From Clostridiales bacterium (GTDB lineage Bacteria; Bacillota_A; Clostridia; Christensenellales; Aristaeellaceae): a stretch of 21,857 bases of DNA. Positions within the stretch are counted from its first letter, which is position 1. Each line of letters starts with the position of its first letter. The stretch covers positions 1-21,857 of the forward strand of contig JAIKWN010000003.1 of the NCBI GenBank assembly GCA_024684665.1. Direction: 5' to 3'. Position numbers and translations under genes: made by a program. The notes beneath the pieces are model-generated. The model did no database searches. It saw only the letters and a list, made by a program, of their open reading frames with translations, and was not told the origin of the DNA. This document shows positions 1 to 5,569 of the stretch, piece by piece.

Positions 1-3
1 TGT

Positions 4-80
4 CGGGGTGTAGCGCAGTTTGGTAGCGTGCTTGAATGGGGTTCAAGAGGCCGCGAGTTCGAATCTCGCCACTCCGACCA
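4..80 (+). tRNA. tRNA-Pro (anticodon GGG)
   Basis: A full cloverleaf can be drawn by eye. The acceptor stem CGGGGTG pairs with CACTCCG (one G-U), there is a D arm, an anticodon stem CTTGA/TCAAG with loop ATGGGGT, a T arm CGCGA-GTTCGAATC-TCGC type, and an encoded CCA at 78-80. Loop positions 34-36 read GGG, which decodes proline CCC/CCU. A terminator follows directly, so this is the last gene of its transcript; the promoter lies outside the window. Confidence 0.95.
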
Positions 81-85
81 GTGAA

Positions 86-124
86 AAACCTTGCTATTGT
101 TGAAATAGTGAGGTTTCTCTTTTT
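86..124 (+). terminator. Rho-independent terminator of tRNA-Pro
   Basis: A 13-bp stem (86-98 with 104-116, two G-U pairs) with a 5-nt loop is followed by CTCTTTTT. It lies 5 nt after the CCA end of the tRNA. Confidence 0.85.
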
Positions 125-178
125 ATTGTATGGTCGTGATACATCAGTGTAGATCCTGCATAGGAGGCGGTTGCCGGT

Positions 179-427
179 TTGGATAATTCTCCTGTCCGAC
201 TGATCTGCTTCAGCCGTGGCTGCATAATCTGCTCCAACGCGGGAAAGATCTCCGACATGCTGCGCGTTCCAAACGGGGCGGACAGCGAGTCCCGAGTATT
301 CCTTGATTTGGAGACCGATCCCTGTGACGAACGCGCTGCTGCGCTTTTGTGTGAATTGGAAGGATGCGCCCAAAAGTTTCGGTTCCTGGTCGCGTATGAG
401 GAGCGGAAGGAGGGCAGTTCGGTCTGA
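179..427 (+). CDS. Small Cys-containing protein of unknown function (82 aa)
   Basis: An 82-residue frame starts at TTG, preceded by AGGAGG at 162-167 with an 11-nt spacer, and stops before the tRNA-Arg promoter. The product has five or six Cys, including a CxxxxCxxC cluster near residues 10-18 and a CxxxxC pair near residues 57-62. That would suit metal or cluster binding or a redox role, but I do not recognise the family. It has no signal peptide or membrane segment. It sits alone between two tRNA units. The good ribosome binding site and the lack of a competing frame on the plus strand favour a real gene. The long spacer and weak TTG start leave doubt, and no clear promoter was found in the short gap after the tRNA-Pro terminator. 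Confidence 0.5.
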   Translation: MDNSPVRLICFSRGCIICSNAGKISDMLRVPNGADSESRVFLDLETDPCDERAAALLCELEGCAQKFRFLVAYEERKEGSSV

Positions 428-444
428 TTTCTTTCCACTGCTGA

Positions 445-473
445 TTGCATTCGCGGGAGTGATATGGTACAAT
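445..473 (+). promoter_or_regulatory. Promoter of tRNA-Arg
   Basis: TTGCAT (445-450), a 17-bp spacer, then TACAAT (468-473) with an extended TGG just before it. The predicted start is near 480, a few bases before the mature tRNA. Confidence 0.75.
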
Positions 474-486
474 CGCATTGTTGTTG

Positions 487-563
487 GCACCCATAGCTCA
501 GCCGGATAGAGTATCTGACTTCGAATCAGAGGGCCGCAGGTTCGAGCCCTGCTGGGTGCGCCA
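487..563 (+). tRNA. tRNA-Arg (anticodon TCG)
   Basis: The acceptor stem GCACCCA pairs with TGGGTGC. The anticodon stem TCTGA/TCAGA closes the loop CTTCGAA, giving anticodon TCG. The T arm GCAGG-TTCGAGC-CCTGC is intact and CCA is encoded at 561-563. It forms a single-gene unit with its own promoter and terminator. Confidence 0.95.
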
Positions 564-571
564 AAGAAAAA

Positions 572-607
572 CCCTGTTATTATCAGCTAATAGCAGGGCT
601 TTTGTTT
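572..607 (+). terminator. Rho-independent terminator of tRNA-Arg
   Basis: An 11-bp stem (572-582 with 588-598, one G-U) with a 5-nt loop, followed by CTTTTGTTT. Confidence 0.88.
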
Positions 608-690
608 GGACAAATACGGTGGTGCGAAAACTGCGCGGTCCGGCAGGATCAGTTGCGGCGATAAAATTTCGCTGTATGCCACTTTTCCTC

Positions 691-719
691 TTGCGGGATG
701 AAGCAAAAAGTCGTACAAT
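691..719 (+). promoter_or_regulatory. Likely promoter of the HU gene
   Basis: TTGCGG (691-696), a 17-bp spacer, then TACAAT (714-719). The -35 box is only half matched, the -10 is good, and the leader would be about 65 nt. Confidence 0.5.
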
Positions 720-790
720 CTGTTCCGTCGTTTTTGAAGCGGAAGATAATTGGTTCCGCATCCATTTCCATAGATAGGAGGAATCCTTTC

Positions 791-1066
791 ATGAACAAAA
801 ATGAGCTGAGCGCGGAGATCGCAAGAAGGACTGGGATCTCCCGGAAGGACGCCGAGGCGGCGATCGTCACCATGACCGATATCGTATGTGAAAAGCTACA
901 GGAAGACGAAAAGGTGCAGATCGTTGGCTTCGGAACCTATGAAGTGAAACATCGTCCCGCCCGCAAGGCGCGCAATCCCAAGACCGGCGAAGCGATCCAG
1001 ATTGCGGCTCGGCGCAGCGCCATCTTCAAGCCCGGCAAGGCCCTCAAGCAGGCCGTGGCGGACTGA
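791..1066 (+). CDS. hup: HU family DNA-binding protein
   Basis: This 91-residue protein is the usual length for HU, the small nucleoid protein that bends and compacts DNA as a dimer. The N-terminal helical dimer part (MNKNELSAEIARRTGIS) is followed by the signature GFGTYEV-x-RPARKARNPKTGE (about residues 46-68), which forms the DNA-gripping beta arm, and then the basic C-terminal helix. The ATG at 791 is chosen over upstream in-frame codons because TAGGAGG ends 9 nt before it and the family begins here. It is monocistronic, ending in a strong terminator shared with the converging PAP2 gene. HU and the closely related IHF-type proteins cannot be separated by eye, but in Bacillota HU is expected. 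Confidence 0.96.
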   Translation: MNKNELSAEIARRTGISRKDAEAAIVTMTDIVCEKLQEDEKVQIVGFGTYEVKHRPARKARNPKTGEAIQIAARRSAIFKPGKALKQAVAD

Positions 1067-1077
1067 AGGGAATAACG

Positions 1078-1770
1078 TTAATCTCCCTCCCGAGCTCCGG
1101 GAGGGTTTTTATTCGTTCTTTCCATGAAGAAATTCAGGGCTGCAGAAAACGCACAGAGCAACGCGGCGGAGAGCAGCGCGCCACCAAGGATATCCGTAAG
1201 CCAGTGGGTACCGGAAAGAAGCCTTCCCAACACGAGGACGATCATGGCGGAGGCGGACAGCGCCCGCAGCGCGTCCGAAAGACGGGCGTTTCCGATGTAC
1301 TTTGGGATCAGCAAAAAGGCGCTCCCGAATGAGACGCAAGCGAGCACCGTGTGAGAGGACGGAAAAGAAGACTCCGGACTCGCCTCGTTCGGCAGGATGA
1401 AGGGGCGGTAGTTCACGACGGCCTTTTCAAAAAATACGTACACCGCAAGCACCAAGACGTATAGCCCGGCCAGGAGGAAAAGCTCCCGGTCCACCCGCAG
1501 AAGGCTTTTCCGGCGGAGAAGCTGTAAAAAGCCGAGAACGGCAAATGCGGCGCAAACACAGAGCGCTAGGATCCCGAGAAACTCCGTGACGGCGTAAATC
1601 CCCGGACGGAAGGGGAGAAGATCCCGCACGGCGCCGTTCAGGCGTGAAAGGCCGATTTCCGTTCCCTCCGGCCCGATGGGCGCGACGTCTACGGCGTGCA
1701 GCAGCGCAATGAGCAGCAAAAAGAGCGTGAGGAACGCACAGGATAAGACGGCATTTTTCTTTTGTCTCAT
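1078..1770 (-). CDS. PAP2 superfamily membrane phosphatase
   Basis: This 230-residue integral membrane protein has the three PAP2 phosphatase motifs: K116...RP(122-123), PSSH (137-140) and GR183-x5-H189-x3-D193. H189 would be the nucleophile. Members remove phosphate from lipids such as undecaprenyl diphosphate or phosphatidic acid at the outer face of the membrane; the substrate here cannot be told. About six hydrophobic segments are visible, starting near residue 8. The first motif has five rather than six residues between K and RP, a small deviation. The ATG at 1770 (GGGGG about 10 nt upstream) is preferred over a longer in-frame start at 1854, which adds a basic, non-hydrophobic head that would overlap its promoter. 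It is probably monocistronic. Its last codons contain the HU terminator. Confidence 0.88.
   Translation of the reverse strand: MRQKKNAVLSCAFLTLFLLLIALLHAVDVAPIGPEGTEIGLSRLNGAVRDLLPFRPGIYAVTEFLGILALCVCAAFAVLGFLQLLRRKSLLRVDRELFLLAGLYVLVLAVYVFFEKAVVNYRPFILPNEASPESSFPSSHTVLACVSFGSAFLLIPKYIGNARLSDALRALSASAMIVLVLGRLLSGTHWLTDILGGALLSAALLCAFSAALNFFMERTNKNPPGAREGD
1085..1113 (+). terminator. Terminator of HU, overlapping the 3' end of the PAP2 gene
   Basis: A perfect 8-bp G+C stem (1085-1092 with 1098-1105), loop AGCTC, then TTTTTATT. It lies inside the last codons of the converging phosphatase gene. Confidence 0.9.
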
Positions 1771-1844
1771 TTGTTTTTTCCCCCGGTTCGGATGATCTTG
1801 GCGTTGTATATGGCAAAGGCAAATCTGCCTCCGCAATCGAAAAA

Positions 1845-1873
1845 AGGATAGCATGTTTGCGCGTATTTGTCGA
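1845..1873 (-). promoter_or_regulatory. Promoter of the PAP2 gene
   Basis: On the minus strand: TCGACA (1868-1873), a 17-bp spacer, TATCCT (1845-1850), with an extended TGC before the -10. Its position inside the longer possible reading frame supports the shorter start at 1770. Confidence 0.7.
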
Positions 1874-1911
1874 GTAACCTGGCGAAAACAGCTAGCTGTG
1901 GCGCGATTTTG

Positions 1912-1949
1912 GCATAAGAAAACCCGGGCGGTTTTTTCCCGTCCGGGGT
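1912..1949 (-). terminator. Terminator of the Hsp20 gene
   Basis: On the minus strand a G+C-rich stem (1938-1949 with 1922-1932, one bulge and one mismatch) with an A-rich loop is followed by TTTTCTTAT. It lies 17 nt after the Hsp20 stop. Confidence 0.7.
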
Positions 1950-1965
1950 GCAGCTAATATTTCAG

Positions 1966-2385
1966 TTACGCGATCAGAATGCGGTGCGGCTCCTCGATTT
2001 CGGGCTGTTTGATCTTCTTTGGCACGGTGACCTTCAGGATTCCATCGGTATAGGCGGCCTTGATGTCCTCCTCAGTTACCGCGTCACCCACGTAGAAGGA
2101 GCGGCGACACTCGCCGGAGAAGCGCTCGCGCCGGATGACGCGGCCTTTCTCGTCCTTTTCCTCGCTGTCGTTCTTCCGCTCGGCCGCAACGGTCAGATAG
2201 CCGTCCTTCAGCTCCGCGTGAATGTTCTCTTTCTTGTATCCCGGCAGCTCCAAATCTAGCTCATAGTGATCGTCGAATTCGTGTGCGTCGCACTTCATCG
2301 GCATTTTTTCGTTGCGCTCCACAAAGCGCGGCATTCCATAAAACATATCGTCGAAAAGATCGGAATAAACATGGCTCAGCAACAT
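1966..2385 (-). CDS. Hsp20/alpha-crystallin small heat-shock protein
   Basis: This 139-residue protein is of normal length for the ATP-independent holdase chaperones that bind unfolding proteins. The alpha-crystallin domain runs from about residue 30 to 130. Visible hallmarks are DLELPGYKKENI, LTVAAERK, the RxFSGECRRSFYV strand and the A-x-x-x-x-GILKVTVPK signature. The C-terminal RILIA resembles the I-x-I motif used for oligomer contacts. The ATG at 2385 is preceded by AGGAGGG with a good spacer. It is monocistronic. The promoter carries a CIRCE operator, so HrcA repression and heat induction are expected. This differs from Bacillus subtilis, where most small heat-shock genes are not in the HrcA set. 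Confidence 0.95.
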   Translation of the reverse strand: MLLSHVYSDLFDDMFYGMPRFVERNEKMPMKCDAHEFDDHYELDLELPGYKKENIHAELKDGYLTVAAERKNDSEEKDEKGRVIRRERFSGECRRSFYVGDAVTEEDIKAAYTDGILKVTVPKKIKQPEIEEPHRILIA

Positions 2386-2472
2386 AGCAATCCCTCCTGT
2401 TGATGGTTGTATTTATGTTAGCGGTCCCGCGCCGGGCTTCTGTTCCCTGGCACTATTTCCGTTTGCATGCGT

Positions 2473-2501
2473 ATCATACCACAGATTATTAGCACTGTCA
2501 A
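2473..2501 (-). promoter_or_regulatory. Promoter of hsp20, -35 box inside CIRCE
   Basis: On the minus strand: consensus TTGACA (2496-2501), a 17-bp spacer, TATGAT (2473-2478). The -35 box overlaps the CIRCE spacer and arm, so a bound repressor would block RNA polymerase. The leader is about 80 nt. Confidence 0.88.
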
Positions 2502-2515
2502 CAGGTGAGTGCTAA
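2489..2515. promoter_or_regulatory. CIRCE element (HrcA operator)
   Basis: TTAGCACTG, nine bases, GAGTGCTAA. This matches the CIRCE consensus TTAGCACTC-N9-GAGTGCTAA with a single base different in the left arm (G for C). It is placed over the hsp20 -35 region, the usual position for HrcA repression. Confidence 0.93.
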
Positions 2516-2625
2516 ATTATCAACATATCTTTTCAAATAAGAATCAAATAATATATAGATAATTGATTTATCGACAAAAAATATTTTTGACTAATTTTGT
2601 TTTTTCCTGGAAAAACGGAAAATTA

Positions 2626-2713
2626 TGGGAAAATGAAAATCAGCTCCCGCGTCCAGGGGGCTGATTCTCTAAAATAAGGGAGGATTGGAAGGGGGTTAGT
2701 TATTACTAACTCT
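2626..2713 (-). ncRNA. Candidate ~85-nt C-rich small RNA
   Basis: A short minus-strand unit lies between the terminator of the upstream gene and the hsp20 promoter, with no ribosome binding site or useful frame. It would start near 2713 and open with a small hairpin (GTTAGT/ACTAAC, loop AATA, 2695-2710). A single-stranded CCCCCTTCC and TCCTCCC tract follows, then a stem-loop (2656-2666 with 2638-2648) with a T-rich tail (TTTTCATTTT). The TCCTCCC tract is complementary to Shine-Dalgarno sequences, as in known C-rich regulatory RNAs of Bacillota. Caveats: the closing stem has one C-A mismatch on this strand but a G-U pair on the plus strand, so a plus-strand structure is possible; no homology could be tested. 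The surrounding 2386-2803 gap holds no gene, and 2516-2640 is very A+T-rich. Confidence 0.45.
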
Positions 2714-2719
2714 GCGCAT

Positions 2720-2748
2720 ACTATATCATACGGATTACGCTTTGGCAA
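2720..2748 (-). promoter_or_regulatory. Promoter of the candidate small RNA
   Basis: On the minus strand: TTGCCA (2743-2748), a 17-bp spacer, TATAGT (2720-2725), each one base off consensus. The next downstream coding gene, hsp20, has its own promoter and lies beyond a terminator-like hairpin. Confidence 0.65.
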
Positions 2749-2756
2749 GTGTTTTG

Positions 2757-2792
2757 AAAAAAAACTTTGCACTCTGGCAAAGCTAGCCAGAG
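2757..2792 (-). terminator. Terminator of the exported-protein gene (lepB operon end)
   Basis: On the minus strand: stem CTCTGGC/GCCAGAG (2786-2792 with 2772-2778), extended by TTGC/GCAA after a small internal loop, then AAG and eight T (2757-2764). Confidence 0.85.
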
Positions 2793-2803
2793 GCGCAAGT
2801 CGG

Positions 2804-3700
2804 TTATTTCCCGTATTTCAGCAGCGCCTGATACCAGTCCGTCATGATATCGGCGGCAGTTCTCTCGTCTTCACCCTGCGCGAGAAAATGCACCCGGAAG
2901 AGTTCCATATACTGTCCATCGTTCCAGGTATGGCGGATGATGTTCGGATCCTCCCCGGACAGGAAGAAGTCAAAGCGGCAGCCGTCGTCAAAGAGCATGA
3001 CGACGTATTCGCCATCCGGAGTCTCCGAAGGATCCAGCTTCTCGTAGGTCGCCTCTTCCACAAAGCAGACGGCGAGGTTTTCGGTCTCCACTTCCTTCGA
3101 GGGATGGACGGTCCCACCTTCCAGCATCGTAAGGGTATAGCTGTCATCGTGTTCGAAGACGATGCGGGCAAAATGCATCTCCATCTCCGAATTGCCATAA
3201 TGCTTCGGCATTAGGTTGTTCTCCCGGATAAAGATTTCCGGAACGTCAGAGCGCGCCCATTTGTTCATCTGCAAATAGCGAGCTTCTTCTTCCGCGCTCT
3301 CGTAGCTATTCCGCATAAAGCGGTAATCCGTGGGCGTGCGCAGCAGGAACTTTTCAAAGGCGTTCACCGGGTTCAAGGCGAAGACGGTTTTTCCGGACAT
3401 ATCCTGCACAAGCATCTTCTCGAGGTCGAAATCCGTGACCCGCTGGATGGAAAAGAGGAACCCCGCGACGCTTTTCATTTCCTCGTCGTCGGCTGCCTCG
3501 ATGGAGGCTTCTTCCGAAACGGTGAACAGGATCCCTTCCGGATCGTTTTCCGGGGTCTCCACGAGGAGAAGCTCCGCCCATTCCGAAGGAACGGAAAGGG
3601 TCAGGCCATCGTTTGTGTATTTCACAGCTTCTTCCGCGACAGCGGACAGACAGGACAGGCACAGAGCCGCGAGAAGAACCAATACAGTCGCTTGTTTCAA
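2804..3700 (-). CDS. Exported protein of unknown function (298 aa)
   Basis: A 298-residue protein starts at TTG, with AAGGAGG 5 nt upstream. The N terminus is a clear signal peptide (K near the start, a hydrophobic run at about residues 4-20, AVAEE at about 20-24), so it is probably secreted or surface-exposed. There is no convincing lipobox even though Cys residues occur in the hydrophobic part. The mature part is acidic and mixed alpha/beta by composition, with no repeats or membrane anchor. I do not recognise a family or catalytic motif. A charged middle region (about residues 130-155) is followed by a beta-rich C-terminal half. It follows lepB after a hairpin that may reduce read-through, so its level is probably set lower than lepB. 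Confidence 0.85.
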   Translation of the reverse strand: MKQATVLVLLAALCLSCLSAVAEEAVKYTNDGLTLSVPSEWAELLLVETPENDPEGILFTVSEEASIEAADDEEMKSVAGFLFSIQRVTDFDLEKMLVQDMSGKTVFALNPVNAFEKFLLRTPTDYRFMRNSYESAEEEARYLQMNKWARSDVPEIFIRENNLMPKHYGNSEMEMHFARIVFEHDDSYTLTMLEGGTVHPSKEVETENLAVCFVEEATYEKLDPSETPDGEYVVMLFDDGCRFDFFLSGEDPNIIRHTWNDGQYMELFRVHFLAQGEDERTAADIMTDWYQALLKYGK

Positions 3701-3717
3701 AAAATCCTCCTTAATGC

Positions 3718-3746
3718 TAAGAACCCGCCGGGGGGAGGCCGGCGGG
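3718..3746 (-). terminator. Hairpin after lepB (partial terminator)
   Basis: A perfect 8-bp G+C stem (3739-3746 with 3724-3731) with loop of 7 nt; on the minus strand it is followed by only TTCTTA, a weak T run. It probably attenuates rather than ends transcription into the next gene, which has a good ribosome binding site but no obvious promoter. Confidence 0.6.
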
Positions 3747-3753
3747 CGGTAAA

Positions 3754-4362
3754 TCAGTATTCCATGATCTGGAACTTCGAGAAAGGGAAGACCACGGCGC
3801 GGACATGTCCTTTGATCATGTTCCGCGGGATGAGCCCGACATCGCGGGTGTCGCGGGAATTCCCGCGGTTGTCCCCGAAGAGGACGTACTGTCCTTCCGG
3901 GATCTTTTCAATATAATAATCCTTCAACGTGTTGTTGCGGAGAGGGAAAGGCTGCTCGATCAGTTCACCGTTGATATACAGATCGTTGCCTTTCAGGTAA
4001 ACCTCGTCTCCCGGCAGGCCGATCACGCGCTTCACACGGTATTTATGATCCGATACGTTCGGATAATAGCAAATGACGATGTCAAACCGCTCCGGATCGC
4101 CCAGAAGATAGTCGAACTTCGTAGCGACCATGAACTCGCCGTCCAGTAGCGTGTTCATCATGGACTGTCCGTCCACCCGGACGGGTTCGAAGATCAACGT
4201 CCTGACGGTCAGCGCCAGCGCGCCGGCCACCACGAAAACCATGATCCACTCAAAAATCTCCCTGCCCAAGCTCTTCTTTTCCTTCGGTTCTTCCTTCTTC
4301 TTATTTTGTCCGGCGAACAGGCCCTTCTTCCCAGTCTCCGGTTCTCTGTTTTCTTCTGCCAT
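3754..4362 (-). CDS. lepB: Signal peptidase I
   Basis: This 202-residue type I signal peptidase removes signal peptides from exported proteins at the outer face of the membrane. A charged cytoplasmic head of about 35 residues rich in K and E precedes one membrane segment (about residues 36-56). The catalytic Ser is S67 in the GQSM box, and the catalytic Lys is K111 in YRVKRVIGLPGD. The GDNRGNSRDTR box (typical GDNR-x-S-x-DSR) follows near the C terminus. One membrane span and the Ser-Lys dyad are typical of Gram-positive enzymes. It lies 20 nt after the DUF951 gene under the same promoter. The exported proteins in this window with A-x-A cleavage sites would be its substrates. Confidence 0.96.
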   Translation of the reverse strand: MAEENREPETGKKGLFAGQNKKKEEPKEKKSLGREIFEWIMVFVVAGALALTVRTLIFEPVRVDGQSMMNTLLDGEFMVATKFDYLLGDPERFDIVICYYPNVSDHKYRVKRVIGLPGDEVYLKGNDLYINGELIEQPFPLRNNTLKDYYIEKIPEGQYVLFGDNRGNSRDTRDVGLIPRNMIKGHVRAVVFPFSKFQIMEY

Positions 4363-4382
4363 CGCTGCTTAGCTCCTTTGTG

Positions 4383-4607
4383 TTATTCCGCGGTGTCCTC
4401 GATCGTTTCCGCACTCTCCGCGCGGGCGAGCACCTTTTTCAGCCGCCGGAGGAAGAGCACCCGGTCCAACATCACGACGCGGCCGCACTTTTCGCAGCGC
4501 ATCTTGATATCCGCGCCCGTTCGGGTCACGATCCAGATGTACGAACCGCAGGGATGCGGTTTTCTCATCTGCACGACGTCTCCCAGGGCGATTTCCTCAT
4601 CCGGCAC
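4383..4607 (-). CDS. DUF951 family zinc-knuckle-like protein
   Basis: The 74-residue product carries the DUF951 pattern: GDVVQMRKPHPCG, then GADIKMRCEKCGRVVMLDR. The single Cys plus CxxC suggests a metal site. The function of the family is not established. The start is GTG at 4607: AAGGAGG ends 9 nt upstream, and the family begins at this acidic VPDEEI segment. A longer in-frame ORF to 4763 is only a basic extension running through the promoter and into the alarmone synthetase gene. It is first in an operon with lepB. Confidence 0.88.
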   Translation of the reverse strand: MPDEEIALGDVVQMRKPHPCGSYIWIVTRTGADIKMRCEKCGRVVMLDRVLFLRRLKKVLARAESAETIEDTAE

Positions 4608-4634
4608 CGTGTTTCGCCTCCTTCGACGCCGCCC

Positions 4635-4663
4635 ATTATAGCAAGCTCCGTGCTTGGCTTCAA
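4635..4663 (-). promoter_or_regulatory. Promoter of the DUF951-lepB operon
   Basis: On the minus strand: TTGAAG (4658-4663), a 17-bp spacer, consensus TATAAT (4635-4640) with extended TGC. The spacer contains an inverted repeat CAAGC-N5-GCTTG, a possible operator. It lies in the 77-nt gap after the alarmone synthetase stop. Confidence 0.82.
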
Positions 4664-4684
4664 GACGGTGCGATATTTTTCCGG

Positions 4685-5371
4685 TTATTCCTCGTCGATC
4701 CGGTGGATACGCTCCCGTAGGCGCATCATCTTCTCGTCGGTCTGATGGATGATCTCGGCGCATTCCCGGAGTTCCCGCATGATCGCCTCCGAATCCTCCA
4801 CCTTCTTTTTATACTGCATGTCGTGATCCAAGGTGGCCCAGAAGTCCATGGCAATGGTGCGGATCTGGATCTCGCAGCGCACGGGCTGTACAGAATCGGA
4901 GAAGCTGACAGGGATTTCGACAATCAAATGATAACTACGGTATCCGTTTTCCTTCGGCGTCTTGATATAGTCCTTGACGGTGATGATCCTGACATCCCGC
5001 TGCCGCGCAAGCATGCGGGCAATTTCGTAAATGTCGTCGATATAGGCACAAAGCACGCGAATACCCGCGATATCCGAGAGATTTTCCTGCATACTCTCGA
5101 CGCTGACCGGGAAGCCCAGGTGGCGCAGCTTCCTCGCGATGGAAGCCGGCCGCTTCAGCCGGCTCTCGATAAACTCGATGGGGTTGCGCCGGTAGCGCAC
5201 GCTCAGCTCGTGCGAAAGCACTTCCAACTTTGTGCGCATCTCGAGAATGGCGCAGTGATAGCGCATCATGACCTGCTGATAAAGCGCCGCCTCCGCAAAA
5301 ACGTGTTCGCTGTCGGACGGGATGATGTCCAGATCCATCGCCGTCAGTCCCCGTAGCTCGTTGTTTCTCAC
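4685..5371 (-). CDS. Small alarmone synthetase (RelQ/YjbM type GTP pyrophosphokinase)
   Basis: This 228-residue cytoplasmic enzyme would transfer pyrophosphate from ATP to GTP or GDP, making (p)ppGpp. Synthetase motifs seen are LSDIAGIRV (about residues 98-106), K-x-Y-I-K-T-P-K-x-NGYRSYH (about 133-148), and EIQIRT with FWATLDH (about 167-183). There is no HD hydrolase or TGS domain, and the length fits the single-domain RelQ class rather than full RelA/SpoT. Start choice is uncertain: GTG at 5381-5383 lies inside the GGAGGTG ribosome binding sequence and is too close; GTG at 5371 (11-nt spacer) or ATG at 5338 is more likely. It is transcribed alone from a strong promoter, divergently from the fructosamine operon. 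Confidence 0.92.
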   Translation of the reverse strand: MRNNELRGLTAMDLDIIPSDSEHVFAEAALYQQVMMRYHCAILEMRTKLEVLSHELSVRYRRNPIEFIESRLKRPASIARKLRHLGFPVSVESMQENLSDIAGIRVLCAYIDDIYEIARMLARQRDVRIITVKDYIKTPKENGYRSYHLIVEIPVSFSDSVQPVRCEIQIRTIAMDFWATLDHDMQYKKKVEDSEAIMRELRECAEIIHQTDEKMMRLRERIHRIDEE

Positions 5372-5430
5372 TGCGTCATTCACCTCCGTTCCATTTTTAT
5401 CTTTGATACGCGTAAAAATTCACTAATAGC

Positions 5431-5459
5431 ATTGTAACATAATGAAATAGGATTGTCTA
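5431..5459 (-). promoter_or_regulatory. Promoter of the alarmone synthetase gene
   Basis: On the minus strand: TAGACA (5454-5459), a 17-bp spacer, TACAAT (5431-5436). Each box is one base off consensus. Confidence 0.78.
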
Positions 5460-5488
5460 TGCCAATGAGCGGATCTTTCCTCGCTTGC

Positions 5489-5504
5489 CATATTGTGCAA
5501 TATG
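5489..5504. promoter_or_regulatory. Inverted repeat between divergent promoters
   Basis: CATATTG-TG-CAATATG, 7-bp arms. It lies 30 bp upstream of both divergent -35 boxes, so an activator or repressor could act on either gene. The protein is unknown. Confidence 0.45.
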
Positions 5505-5533
5505 CCGAATCGATAAAAATCTGAAAATTAGGA

Positions 5534-5562
5534 TTGACAACACACAGATCATATTATATTAT
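5534..5562 (+). promoter_or_regulatory. Promoter of the fructosamine operon
   Basis: Consensus TTGACA (5534-5539), a 17-bp spacer, TATTAT (5557-5562). The predicted start is near 5569, giving an ~80-nt leader that holds the two operator-like elements. Confidence 0.88.
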
Positions 5563-5569
5563 CTGAGCA

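Noticed and set aside
4..563. Possible tRNA-linked integration site or mobile island
   Set aside because: No integrase, no direct repeat of a tRNA 3' end elsewhere in the window, and both tRNAs are complete.
2599..2616. Near-palindrome GTTTTTTCC/GGAAAAAC in the A+T-rich gap
   Set aside because: Simple A/T tract symmetry with no loop or promoter context; too weak to call an operator.
2638..2666. Plus-strand terminator reading of the 2638-2666 hairpin
   Set aside because: On the plus strand there is no upstream gene and no T run after the stem, so it was assigned to the minus-strand small RNA; the better pairing on the plus strand is kept as a caveat.
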